Source of the DNA: Albidovulum sp.
Lineage (GTDB): Bacteria; Pseudomonadota; Alphaproteobacteria; Rhodobacterales; Rhodobacteraceae
Reading direction: 5' to 3'
Assembly: GCA_030837825.1 (NCBI GenBank)
Contig: JAUQYB010000104.1
Span: 1-64,000, forward strand
Length of the DNA: 64,000 bases
Both the position numbers and the translations under genes were made by a program. Below are positions 9,792 through 18,660 of this stretch, one piece after another (position 1 is the first letter of the stretch; each line of letters opens with the position of its first letter). The notes below the pieces were generated by a model, which saw only the letters and a list, made by a program, of their open reading frames with translations, made no database searches and was not told the origin of the DNA.

Positions 9792-10375
9792 GGGTGTGAT
9801 AGGTAGTGAGCCAGAACGACCACAAGGCGCGGATCTTCTTCGATCAGCCCATCCCGAAATCACTGCATCAGGCGATCGGCCGGCAAAGGACGATCGATAG
9901 CGAAGGTCGGTCGACCAACCGACCGAAGCCTCGAAAAGCGGCACCGCTCCGTTCTGGGCTCGGCCATGCAGGGTGCAAAGCGAAGGACCGGCGCGAAGAC
10001 GGAAAGGATGTTCGTCGCAGACACGGGCATCTCGACGACCAAGACCGGAGCCTGCTACACAGTACTTTCACGTCGAATGCACATCGGAAGGCCGCGTTGC
10101 AGATTTCACTTCTTGAAAACCATGTCACATTAATCAGTGAGCCGACGTTGCTACGCCATCGCTCTTGGAAATTCGAATTAGCTCACCGGCGGCGTCCATA
10201 TACGCTGCTCGACCAAGTCTTTGGCCGCTGGAGGGGCGAGGGCTGTTCGCACCACGACTTTACCGCGAATCCGCCTACGCACGCACTTCGCCTGAGAACA
10301 GCATCCATTCACATCGTCGAGCGCCAGATCTCTCGCGCTCACATAGCGAAAAAACTCGACTGACGCGGGGCTCAG
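9792..10375. other. 584-bp spacer between the two defence units, no convincing gene
   Basis: A plus-strand frame from a GTG at 9806 to 10363 is open for 185 codons, but its composition is unlike that of its neighbours (runs of Arg, His and Ser, no recognisable fold) and the GTG has no usable ribosome-binding site. The stretch is less G+C-rich than the flanking genes, especially after 10040. It most likely holds the promoter of the ATPase-HEPN operon and perhaps the remnant of a lost gene. No tRNA, terminator with a T-run, or repeat array is visible. Confidence 0.35.
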
Positions 10376-13300
10376 ATGGACGACAACATCCTACCCGATC
10401 CTATGGCCAGCCTTAGCGCAGATCTCGCACAGGAGATATTTCCGATTGCGAGGAGCGATCGGCGAAAGAACAAGGATCTTTTTTTCGATATAATCCCGGA
10501 GGATCGGCTAAAGAACGACGCTGACTTCTACGACGGCCTCCTCCGCATCATTGCATCAGGAGATCATGCGCGCCTGCGTCGCTATGACGACCGTATGAAG
10601 CGGTCCGGGGATATGACCAAGACCTTCGGATTTCGCGCACTACGCTGGCTGGTGACCCGATCCGCGGAGGAACTGACTTCTGATGAGATTCACGACATTC
10701 CGGAGGACCATTTTCCCTTCGGAACACCAGAGCGAGAAGTGCACCGAATCTACCTCGGTCTCGTAGGGATAGATTCATCCATGGCGCCGGTCTCGCCTGC
10801 GGAGGCGGGAGGGAAAGAAGCTCCTTCGGCTCGCGACTGGATGACTCTCGCTCAAGGTCTTGCCGACGGTGCGCAAAGCTTGGATCGGCCCGACGTCGAA
10901 GCGGCCGCGCGCTTGGTAGAGCTGGCCGAGGCGCTGTACGAGGCTTGTCGCACCGCTGCTGCAGCTGACGCTGCGGAGGAGAACATCCGTCTACGAGCAG
11001 ACGCCTTGCGTGACCGGCTCATTACACTCGATCCGGATCTGGCCGACGCTTGGCCCGAGGATGCTTCCGCCGAGAGCCTCGACCGGATCGAGGAAACACT
11101 CGCGGAGGCAGAGATTGCTTATCAAGCTGCTCTAGAGGCCGAAAATGCGTTCGAGGCGGCAGATCGTGAGGTGCGCGCTGCTGCAGAGGCTCGGGCCTAC
11201 GAGCGTCTCCCAGATTTGTCGTCGTGCGCGAAGGAGCAGGGGATCCAAGCGTATTCGGCTCGCACTGATCGGGATAAGGTATTCGCGGCACTGCTTGCGC
11301 TACTATCGCAGGAAGAACCAAAGGACACATCCGCAGGAAACGGCACCGAACCTGATTCCGCCAAGGACGAACCCGGGCCGGGATCAATCGCGGAGGCGGC
11401 GTCACCTGAACCGGAGGTCCCGGTGCAGATTGCAAACCACCCGGACGATGCTTCGCCGGACGCGCACGTTCCGCCGGACTTGTCGCCAATTCCGGAAGGG
11501 ACGGATCCGGAAGAACTGCTCGCACAGTATCTTTCCGCGGGCGAGATCGCCTTCGCTTGGCATCTGGCGCGGCTTGTAAAGACACCAGTATCGGCGCCGA
11601 TCCTGCGGACGTTGGCGATCCTTCCCGCCATACATCAGCCCGAGGACATGGCGGATCCGAGGCGCAGCAGTGCGCTTGCCGAACTTGCGGCCGCTTTGCC
11701 CGAAGCGACCGATCCCGTCGCCGCGGGGAGGCTAGCCCTAGCAGCGCTGTTGCGCCCGGCCCTGTTCGACCCCGATCACGGAGCCCGCGGCATTCTGGAA
11801 AACCTCGTTGGCTTGCCGGGGCTCGAAGCACAAGCACCGCTGATCGAGGCGCTCGCCAACCTTGGCTACGATGTGCGGCTGTCGGCTGGACTGCTTGCCG
11901 AACTTGCCGGGAATCGACCGCCGTCGGCGGAACCGGCCATGCGCAAGCGCCTCGAGGGGTGGTTGGCTGAAGCTCGGCACCGAAAGACGGTGCATCAGCC
12001 GACTTACGCGATATTCCACAGAGAGCTTCACCAAGAGGGTGAGATTGGACGTGTCGCCGAGGCTGTGTTGGCCGGGGCCGAGAACGCAGAGGCGCTTGCG
12101 CAGGATCTGATCGACAGGCTTGCCCATGATAGGAATGCGCAGGAGGCTTTCGTTTCCGAAGCCGAACGGCGCAGTGGCCGCCCAAGACGGGACCGGATCG
12201 AAGGCATGGCGCTCGATTGGTTTTGTCGAGGGATTCAGGAGGCCTGCGATCAATTCGCCGACTGGATTGAAGCGCGGCGCCAGGATGCTCGGCTGACGCA
12301 GGATCACAGCCGCGAGCGGCTGCTGCGCGCTCTTGGACCCGTACGAAAGGCCCTGGACATTCGCGTTAGCGGGCCGACCGAAGGCGAAGGGAAACTTGCC
12401 GAAGCTTCTGGTCTCGTTCTGGCCGACAAGCTCGACGATTTGCGGAAACTCATCGAAGGTCGGGCGGCACTTTCGGTCACGCCGCGCATTCAGGATCTGC
12501 TCGAATCCCCGCTACTGCGACTGCCCGGCGGTTGTCAGGACTGGACCGAGGATGACGGTCCTGCCTTTGATTCCGAGCGTGCGTTGCGCGATCGTCGCCT
12601 TGCCGCCGCTCTCGTTAGGCCGGAGTTGATTGCACCGAACGTATCCCTTGCATTCGACGCGAGGCTGAAAGAGACGGCGGTGCTCGCCGCGCAACGCCTC
12701 CTAGACCGACTGCATGAGAGCGACCTACCCAAAAATCAATACGATTCCGGACGGCAGCAGCTCGACGAGGTGCTTGAAGCTGCCCGCCGAAAGGCGCGCG
12801 AGCGTGTGGCACGTCTTCGGCAATCCTTGACGACGATCGGTTACCTTGATCTCGACGCTGCAACAACGCTACCCGGTGATCTGTCACGACTCGCCCTCAT
12901 CGATTCCGCCTTGGTCGCCTCGGACAAGGGTGACGACGTGATGTTGCCGGCACTGAACAGAATTCGACGGCCTGATCTGCCGCCAGATTTTCCAGAACTC
13001 GATTCCCTCCTTGCCGAGATGGAAGTGCGCCGGGACCGTCTGCAGGAGCAGATTGCCGAGCGTCAGCGGCTGGAACTGGAACGGCTCATGGCCTTGCCAC
13101 AGGGGGAATCGGCGCGGGAGCTTCTCGCGGTCTTCGACCGCTTGGATCCAGTTACTGCCGACGACGCGATCGCCGAGATCAAGGCGGGACGAGCGGTCCC
13201 GATGCCAGAAGTTGCTGTTCCCGATGTTTTTGCCCGATTCTTTCCCGGCTTTGTCGCTGACATCGCGGCAGAACCTGAAGAGACCAAGCGAGGGCGAATT

Positions 13301-15913
13301 CAGGCTGCCTTGGAAACGCGAGGATCGGCTGGGCCAATCAACCTGGCAAGCATCGACGAGCGGCGCGCCCGCAGGCTCAAGCAGCTTCTAGAATCTTGGG
13401 GTCAGGGAGAGAACGCGCTGCGGCAGAGCCAGCCTGCTCGGCTGCGCGAGGCTTTGGCGAAGCTGTTCGAGTTGATCGGATTCAGTGGAGTGCGCCTTGC
13501 CGACGGGCGCGAAGCCCTGCCTGGACGGCTTCGGCTGCTGACGATGAACTGCGATGTGCCGCGCCGGGCAGACGGCTTCCTTCCCCCCGCGTTCGGCAGT
13601 GTCGCGGGCGGACGCTATCAACTGCTAGCGGCACGCGCGGATGTGCCCATCGACCAGCTCCTGCGCCAAATCGGAAGCGAAGCCCCCGATGCGCCTTGGA
13701 TCGTTGTGCTATTCAACAGGCTTGACGTCAAAGATCGTCAACGCCTTGCACGCCAGATGAGGTCCGAGGCGCGTTCAGCTGTCTTTCTCGACGAACCGCT
13801 TCTGCTCTTCGCGGGTCTCGAAAGCGACGATACGCTCGCAACTCTTTTCGATTGTGCGATGCCCTTTGCATGGGTTCAGCCGTATACGATCAGCCCCGGC
13901 CGGATTCCGCCCGAGATCTTTTTCGGTCGCGAGGCCGAGATCGACCGGATCGTTTCTCGCAACGCAGAGGGTTGCCTGATCTACGGCGGTCGGCAGTTGG
14001 GCAAGTCGGTTCTTCTCAACCACATTCGCGGAGAGCGGCATCGGCCGGAGCGCGGCGAACTGGCGCTCTATCTCGACATCAGGTCTATCGGAGGGCCAGG
14101 TGTGCCGGCCGAGGGCATCTGGCAATCACTTGCTCATGAATTGCGCAGGTTCGCGGAATTTCAGGAGATCGAGTCCGACCCCAAGGAACTGGTTGCTGCA
14201 GTTGAGACCTGGCTCGACCGCGACCCCGCACGTCGTCTGCTTGCAATGTTCGACGAGGCCGACAACTTCCTGCGCACCGAACATGCCGCCGGGTATCCCC
14301 ACCTCCTGCCGCTCAAGGGGCTCATGGAGAGGACCGGACGGCGCTTCAAGGCGGTATTCGCGGGCCTGCACAATGTCCGACGGATGGCGCGGGCGCCAAA
14401 CTCACCGCTGCCGCATCTTGGCGAGCCAATCTGCATTGGGCCTATGAACCAGAGCCCCGCAAACCGTACCGCTCTACGGCAGCTCGCGGTTGAGCCGATG
14501 CGCGCGGCCGGTCTTGACTATTCCGAACAGGAACTCGTTTCGGACATGTTGGCGCGAATGAACTACTATCCATCTCTTGTGCAGGTCTTTGGCTGGCAGA
14601 TCGTTGAAAGCTTCGGCAGGCGGCCGCGCGCAGGCAACGTTGGACCGCGCTGGAAATTGGACCGAGAGAGCCTTTTCGAGGGCGCTGCTGCGGAGAGGAT
14701 CGCCGATCAGATCCGCGATCGCTTTCAGTTAACGCTGAACCTCGATGTCCGTTACGACTGTATTGCCCGCTCAATCGCGCTGCACCGGCTCGAAGCGGCA
14801 GGCGGCGACAACAAGGTTCTGGCACAGGGGCTGACGGCAGCCGAGATTCGCAGGATCACACATTGGCCGAAGGCGCTCGCTCAACCAGCGATGACTGATT
14901 TCGAGGAACTCCTTGAGGAGCTGGTAGATCTTGGCATCCTCAGCCGGTTTCCCGACAAACGGTATGGGTTGCGAAATGCCCAAGTGGCGCAGATGTTGGG
15001 GCGGCAAGAGGAACTGGAGGACGCTCTCCTTCGGCTCGACGAACGTGAGGACGACCCCGCATACGACGCGGCGCTATTTTTCCGGTTGCTCGCGCCCGAA
15101 ATACCCGGTGCGCGCGCCCCTCTATCCGACCGTGACCTCGACAGAGTGTTTGATCGGCGCGTTCCCGGTATACGTTTGGTCCGATCTTCTGCTGCGATTG
15201 TCGGTGGTGATGTCGCGGGCCGCGTTCTTGCTGCAGCACGTCTCTGGCTGCCCGAAGGCAACCATATCCGAACCAAGAGCGACGACGCGCAGGTCCGGCG
15301 CGCGCTTGACAGGGTCAAGACAGGACCTGCGGCTCTTGTGATTGAGGGTGATTGGTCGCCTTCTTCCGCGGCGCAGCTCGCCCGCCAACCGAAGGTCGAG
15401 CGGGGAGACGTGCTGCCGATCTGGTGCGTGTCGCATGTCACTTCACCTGCGGATGGGATGATCGTCTTTGATGCTGGTGCGTGGTCCGAGGCGATGCTGC
15501 GGCATTGGCTGGCAGACGAGGGCTTCGTTCCAGCTCTGGACGATGCGCCAACGCGAGCTGCGCTCATGGCTGCAACGGGCGGAGCGCCGGCCCGTCTGGA
15601 GGCGCTTCGCCATTTCCTGTCGGACCTGGCGGTTCGACCGGTCGCTGGCCGTGCCGAGGATCTTGCAGACTGGGCGGCGAAAACGCCGCTGTCAGCGGAA
15701 TCTTTGGGTCTTGATCAAGCCGACTTGAATTGCCTGAACACGCTTCACCAACTTGAGGACCTCGATCCGTCGCTCGCGGATTTCTTGGGCGAGTGTCCCG
15801 ACGCGACTGCGCAAAGGCTGGAACGCCTCGCCACCTTCGGAACACTTCGCCAAGGGCGGACACCCGACGCTGCACCGATCCTCACCCCGCTGGGCAGACT
15901 GTTCGCTGAATGA
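10376..15913 (+). CDS. Giant ORC/STAND-like ATPase of an uncharacterised two-gene ATPase-HEPN system
   Basis: A protein of 1,845 residues. Residues 1-1150 are largely helical with long charged stretches suggesting an alpha-solenoid or coiled-coil scaffold. A P-loop module follows: an FGREAE box at 1183-1188, as in ORC/Cdc6 and STAND ATPases; Walker A GGRQLGKS at 1204-1211; and Walker B ending in D1293-E1294. A winged-helix-like region and a C-terminal domain of unknown fold come after. The gene ends with an ATGA overlap into the HEPN gene at 15910, so the two are translationally coupled. The likely role, by inference, is to sense infection and control the HEPN nuclease. It is plus-strand like the upstream Druantia-like unit but separated from it by 584 bp. 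I do not recognise it as part of a named defence system. Confidence 0.7.
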   Translation: MDDNILPDPMASLSADLAQEIFPIARSDRRKNKDLFFDIIPEDRLKNDADFYDGLLRIIASGDHARLRRYDDRMKRSGDMTKTFGFRALRWLVTRSAEELTSDEIHDIPEDHFPFGTPEREVHRIYLGLVGIDSSMAPVSPAEAGGKEAPSARDWMTLAQGLADGAQSLDRPDVEAAARLVELAEALYEACRTAAAADAAEENIRLRADALRDRLITLDPDLADAWPEDASAESLDRIEETLAEAEIAYQAALEAENAFEAADREVRAAAEARAYERLPDLSSCAKEQGIQAYSARTDRDKVFAALLALLSQEEPKDTSAGNGTEPDSAKDEPGPGSIAEAASPEPEVPVQIANHPDDASPDAHVPPDLSPIPEGTDPEELLAQYLSAGEIAFAWHLARLVKTPVSAPILRTLAILPAIHQPEDMADPRRSSALAELAAALPEATDPVAAGRLALAALLRPALFDPDHGARGILENLVGLPGLEAQAPLIEALANLGYDVRLSAGLLAELAGNRPPSAEPAMRKRLEGWLAEARHRKTVHQPTYAIFHRELHQEGEIGRVAEAVLAGAENAEALAQDLIDRLAHDRNAQEAFVSEAERRSGRPRRDRIEGMALDWFCRGIQEACDQFADWIEARRQDARLTQDHSRERLLRALGPVRKALDIRVSGPTEGEGKLAEASGLVLADKLDDLRKLIEGRAALSVTPRIQDLLESPLLRLPGGCQDWTEDDGPAFDSERALRDRRLAAALVRPELIAPNVSLAFDARLKETAVLAAQRLLDRLHESDLPKNQYDSGRQQLDEVLEAARRKARERVARLRQSLTTIGYLDLDAATTLPGDLSRLALIDSALVASDKGDDVMLPALNRIRRPDLPPDFPELDSLLAEMEVRRDRLQEQIAERQRLELERLMALPQGESARELLAVFDRLDPVTADDAIAEIKAGRAVPMPEVAVPDVFARFFPGFVADIAAEPEETKRGRIQAALETRGSAGPINLASIDERRARRLKQLLESWGQGENALRQSQPARLREALAKLFELIGFSGVRLADGREALPGRLRLLTMNCDVPRRADGFLPPAFGSVAGGRYQLLAARADVPIDQLLRQIGSEAPDAPWIVVLFNRLDVKDRQRLARQMRSEARSAVFLDEPLLLFAGLESDDTLATLFDCAMPFAWVQPYTISPGRIPPEIFFGREAEIDRIVSRNAEGCLIYGGRQLGKSVLLNHIRGERHRPERGELALYLDIRSIGGPGVPAEGIWQSLAHELRRFAEFQEIESDPKELVAAVETWLDRDPARRLLAMFDEADNFLRTEHAAGYPHLLPLKGLMERTGRRFKAVFAGLHNVRRMARAPNSPLPHLGEPICIGPMNQSPANRTALRQLAVEPMRAAGLDYSEQELVSDMLARMNYYPSLVQVFGWQIVESFGRRPRAGNVGPRWKLDRESLFEGAAAERIADQIRDRFQLTLNLDVRYDCIARSIALHRLEAAGGDNKVLAQGLTAAEIRRITHWPKALAQPAMTDFEELLEELVDLGILSRFPDKRYGLRNAQVAQMLGRQEELEDALLRLDEREDDPAYDAALFFRLLAPEIPGARAPLSDRDLDRVFDRRVPGIRLVRSSAAIVGGDVAGRVLAAARLWLPEGNHIRTKSDDAQVRRALDRVKTGPAALVIEGDWSPSSAAQLARQPKVERGDVLPIWCVSHVTSPADGMIVFDAGAWSEAMLRHWLADEGFVPALDDAPTRAALMAATGGAPARLEALRHFLSDLAVRPVAGRAEDLADWAAKTPLSAESLGLDQADLNCLNTLHQLEDLDPSLADFLGECPDATAQRLERLATFGTLRQGRTPDAAPILTPLGRLFAE

Positions 15914-16908
15914 CGGCAGATCCGGATCCGTGGAGTCTGCCAGGCCTCGGCAGGTGGCTTAATGACTTAGCGCGGCGGCTCGATCATGGAATCGCCGTGC
16001 TTCCTTCGGACCCGAGCCGTCCGCCCGGCGTCGAGGCAGCGCTAAGGGCTCACCTACGGCATCCGCCCGTCGAGTTCCGCGCGGATATTGGCCAGTCCCC
16101 CGCCGCCGCCGTGGCTGATGCCTTCGGTACCGCGCCAACGCTCGAGGCGCTGCTCAATCCAGTACTGGACGAGGAACTCGGTATCATATCGCTCTCGGAA
16201 ATCGGACCAAATGACGTGGCAGTTTGGTCTGTATTCCTGGAGCGTTTTGCGGCTGCCCGTGCTTCGGGGCGCGCCGGCCCAGCGTTGCTGGTGACCGACA
16301 TACCGGCGGACCTGGCTATTCCGGCCGAGGCAATGCCTCAGAACTGGCAGAAAGGGCTGCGCCGGGGAGACCGAGTGATCTGGGCAGAAGAGCATCTTCC
16401 CGCAACGCGCGACGGCTTGGCCGGAGAATTGGCAGTAGTGCTCGCAGTGGAGCTGTGTGCTTGGCGGCTGGACCTCGCGGCGTCGCTGGTACAGGCTGGT
16501 CTCGATGACTTGGCCGATCCAGTAGCGTGGCTTTCGCGCCGCGCCGAGGCCCCGATCCTTGGACAAGAGACCCCATGCCCGCTAGCCATTCTCGCCGGTC
16601 AGCGAAAGAGCGAAATACAGCAGCGCATCTGGAAGGCCCAGTTGACAGCTTTGTTTCCCGAGATCGAGAGTAGACGACTTGAGATTGTGGCAGCGCATCG
16701 GAGCCGGCTAAGGCTCGATGATCATCTGCGTGGCCTCGGTGTGGCCTCAATCGAAGAAATTGAGCTGGGTGCGCTTCGTTTTCAGTTACGCGGGGCTCTG
16801 ACCCGACAAGAGACCGATCGGCTTGATGTGCTTGTGCGGGCACGCAATGCACTCGCCCACCGCCAACCTGTGCCTCCTGAAGATGCACTAAGACTCCTTC
16901 GCAACTGA
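15910..16908 (+). CDS. HEPN-domain protein, probable RNase effector paired with the giant ATPase
   Basis: A protein of 332 residues overlapping the ATPase gene by 4 bp (ATGA). The C-terminus contains R312-N-A-L-A-H317, the Rx4H motif that forms the active site of HEPN ribonucleases, set in predicted helices (about 230-332) as expected for the HEPN four-helix bundle. The N-terminal 200 residues have no motif I recognise. HEPN proteins are common effectors of abortive infection, toxin-antitoxin and CRISPR systems. Pairing with a large P-loop protein suggests that nuclease activity is released or directed by the ATPase. This is inference; the motif itself is seen directly. The gene ends the plus-strand island. 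Confidence 0.65.
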   Translation: MTADPDPWSLPGLGRWLNDLARRLDHGIAVLPSDPSRPPGVEAALRAHLRHPPVEFRADIGQSPAAAVADAFGTAPTLEALLNPVLDEELGIISLSEIGPNDVAVWSVFLERFAAARASGRAGPALLVTDIPADLAIPAEAMPQNWQKGLRRGDRVIWAEEHLPATRDGLAGELAVVLAVELCAWRLDLAASLVQAGLDDLADPVAWLSRRAEAPILGQETPCPLAILAGQRKSEIQQRIWKAQLTALFPEIESRRLEIVAAHRSRLRLDDHLRGLGVASIEEIELGALRFQLRGALTRQETDRLDVLVRARNALAHRQPVPPEDALRLLRN

Positions 16909-17074
16909 AATCTGGCGACGCCTCGATCCATTTCGGTTGCGACCTCGGCTAGCAGGCCCAGCTCTTTTTCTACTATTTGGCGTGTCGCATCCGCAATTAA
17001 TGACGAGACACTAACCGATCAGGTTTCGCGTCGATACCGCAGGCATTAACTTGCGGGGCGCTCGAATACCTCCC
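16909..17074. other. Junction between defence island and prophage tail end
   Basis: These 166 bp lie between the convergent HEPN gene and the tail-fibre gene. The stretch is more AT-rich than its surroundings, with a weak CCGCA...TGCGG hairpin near 17037-17057. It could hold a bidirectional terminator or an attachment site, but no repeat of it can be matched inside the window because the right prophage border lies near or beyond the window end. Confidence 0.25.
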
Positions 17075-18151
17075 TCAGCCGACCTTGCAGCCCCAGAAGG
17101 ACGTGTGATCGGCGGCGAAGTAGCCGTCCGCGACCCGGAAATACCCCTGCAGCTCGACGGTATCGCCCGCGGTCAACGGGACCATCGTCTGCAGCCAGAT
17201 CGCGGTGGCGAGCGAAACGTGGGTGGCGGAGATTTCGCCGAGGGAGCCGCGGATTTCGGTGGTGCCGTTCAGCACGAGTCGCCCGCGCATGCGGGCCGTG
17301 GCGCTGGCGTTGATCTTGTAGAGCAGCGTCGCGCCGAAGAGGTAGGTGCCGTCCATGGGGGCGACGAAGTGATTGTTGGCAGCGTCGAAGGCGCCCTGGT
17401 CGTTGTAGTCGGTGTTGTTGAGGCCGATCTTCGTCCAGGTCCCAACGCCGACATAGTTGTCGTAGTTCGTGTAGGCCTTGAAGCGGGGCAGCCGGGGCTG
17501 GTCGACGATGCCGGTGGCGTTGTCCACGCTCAGCCCATCGAAAAAGGTGCTGCCGTCAGCGGAGACCGCGAGGCGGAAGCGGTCCGAGCCGAAGAGCCCC
17601 ACCAGCGCCTTGGTCACGAAGTTGGTCTGCAGCGTCAGGCCGAGATCGTCGCCGGCGGCCTCCTTGTTCATGGTGTAGAACAGGTCGCCCGTGCCGCCTT
17701 CGGCCACGGTCCTGGCGGTCCAGAGCGCGGCGTTCAGCTTGGCCGAGAACGGGTTCGACGCATCCGCTGTGGTGCCGACCCCGAGCAGCGCCATGTTCTG
17801 CAGCGCCGCCGGTGTGGTGCCGACCCAGCCCGCGCCGTCGTAGACCAGCAGCAGCCCCTCGTCCTCGACCCATGCGCGCCACCCCGTCCGCGGCGGCATG
17901 CGCAGCCATGCCCCGTCCGTCCAGAGTGCCACGTTAAGGTCCCAGCCCGCCCAGTCGCCCGTCGCGCCCGAAGCGACGATGTAGCGATCGCCGTCGGCGG
18001 GGCTCGCCGGGGGTGCTTCCAGATCGCGGTCGAGAACCGAGAGCTGGACGAGCCCGTCGAGGATCCGCAGCGCCTCATTGTGGGTGACATGCTTCTGGGC
18101 CTGCGCCGCGAGGATGTAGGGCAGCAGCAGATGGGTCGTGGCGTCGGACAT
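17075..18151 (-). CDS. DUF2793 tail fibre / receptor-binding protein
   Basis: A protein of 358 residues. The N-terminal third carries the DUF2793 pattern seen in alphaproteobacterial phages and prophages (HNEALRILDGLVQ, then a GDRYIV and W-rich stretch). The C-terminal 140 residues resemble a C1q/TNF-like beta jelly roll (YLFGATLLYKINAS, VELQGYFRV), a common receptor-binding tip. It is the most distal gene of the late operon, as tail fibres usually are, downstream of the megatron tail-tip protein. Likely role: binding the host surface. Confidence 0.75.
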   Translation of the reverse strand: MSDATTHLLLPYILAAQAQKHVTHNEALRILDGLVQLSVLDRDLEAPPASPADGDRYIVASGATGDWAGWDLNVALWTDGAWLRMPPRTGWRAWVEDEGLLLVYDGAGWVGTTPAALQNMALLGVGTTADASNPFSAKLNAALWTARTVAEGGTGDLFYTMNKEAAGDDLGLTLQTNFVTKALVGLFGSDRFRLAVSADGSTFFDGLSVDNATGIVDQPRLPRFKAYTNYDNYVGVGTWTKIGLNNTDYNDQGAFDAANNHFVAPMDGTYLFGATLLYKINASATARMRGRLVLNGTTEIRGSLGEISATHVSLATAIWLQTMVPLTAGDTVELQGYFRVADGYFAADHTSFWGCKVG

Positions 18152-18173
18152 GGGCGGTCTCCAGAACGAAGAA

Positions 18174-18196
18174 CGCCGCCTGCATGGCAGGCGGCG
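18174..18196. terminator. Strong hairpin between two tail genes
   Basis: A perfect inverted repeat, CGCCGCCTGC-ATG-GCAGGCGGCG (10-bp stem, 3-nt loop). Downstream on the minus strand comes GTTCTTCGTTCT, which is only partly T-rich. It may be a weak terminator, or an RNA-stabilising stem that changes the yield of the tail-fibre message. Confidence 0.4.
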
Positions 18197-18226
18197 GACA
18201 ATGGCGCGGTGATCGGCGGTGGCGAG

Positions 18227-18607
18227 CTACCCGCGCTCGGGCGTCTCCGCCGGAATGGCCGAGAGAACCGGATCGGGCTTGGGCGCGTCCCACTTCGCGG
18301 TCATTGCGGCCCAGCGATCGATCTCGGCCCGGAAGGCCGGATCGTCGATCCGTAGATGAAAGGTGTAGAGGCGATCCACGATCTCGCGCATCAACGCGCG
18401 CATCTCGTCGTCATTGATCCGCGAGACCTCGGACCAGGGTATGCGTCGGCCCACGGCGTCCTCCACGATGACGTCGCTGCCATCACCCGTGTGCGAAACG
18501 GGCGTGAGGCCGGCATGCAGGGTCTCGAGCTGCGTGTTTCGCACGCAGGCAACGGCCATCACTCTGGCAAGCTTGGCGGCAATCCGGTCTTCGTCCTCGG
18601 CGCGCAT
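18227..18607 (-). CDS. Small phage protein between tail tip and tail fibre, unknown function
   Basis: 126 residues, acidic and mostly helical, with no signal peptide or membrane segment. It lies between the megatron gene and the DUF2793 fibre gene in the same direction, so it may be a fibre-assembly or tail-tip accessory protein. I do not recognise its family. Confidence 0.55.
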   Translation of the reverse strand: MRAEDEDRIAAKLARVMAVACVRNTQLETLHAGLTPVSHTGDGSDVIVEDAVGRRIPWSEVSRINDDEMRALMREIVDRLYTFHLRIDDPAFRAEIDRWAAMTAKWDAPKPDPVLSAIPAETPERG

Positions 18608-18660
18608 GGCCCGAGCCTACGACGCCGATCGCGCATAGTGCCAGAACTCATTGCGCTACC

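Noticed and set aside
9806..10363. A 185-residue frame between the two defence units
   Set aside because: No ribosome-binding site, atypical composition and no recognisable fold; kept only as an intergenic note.
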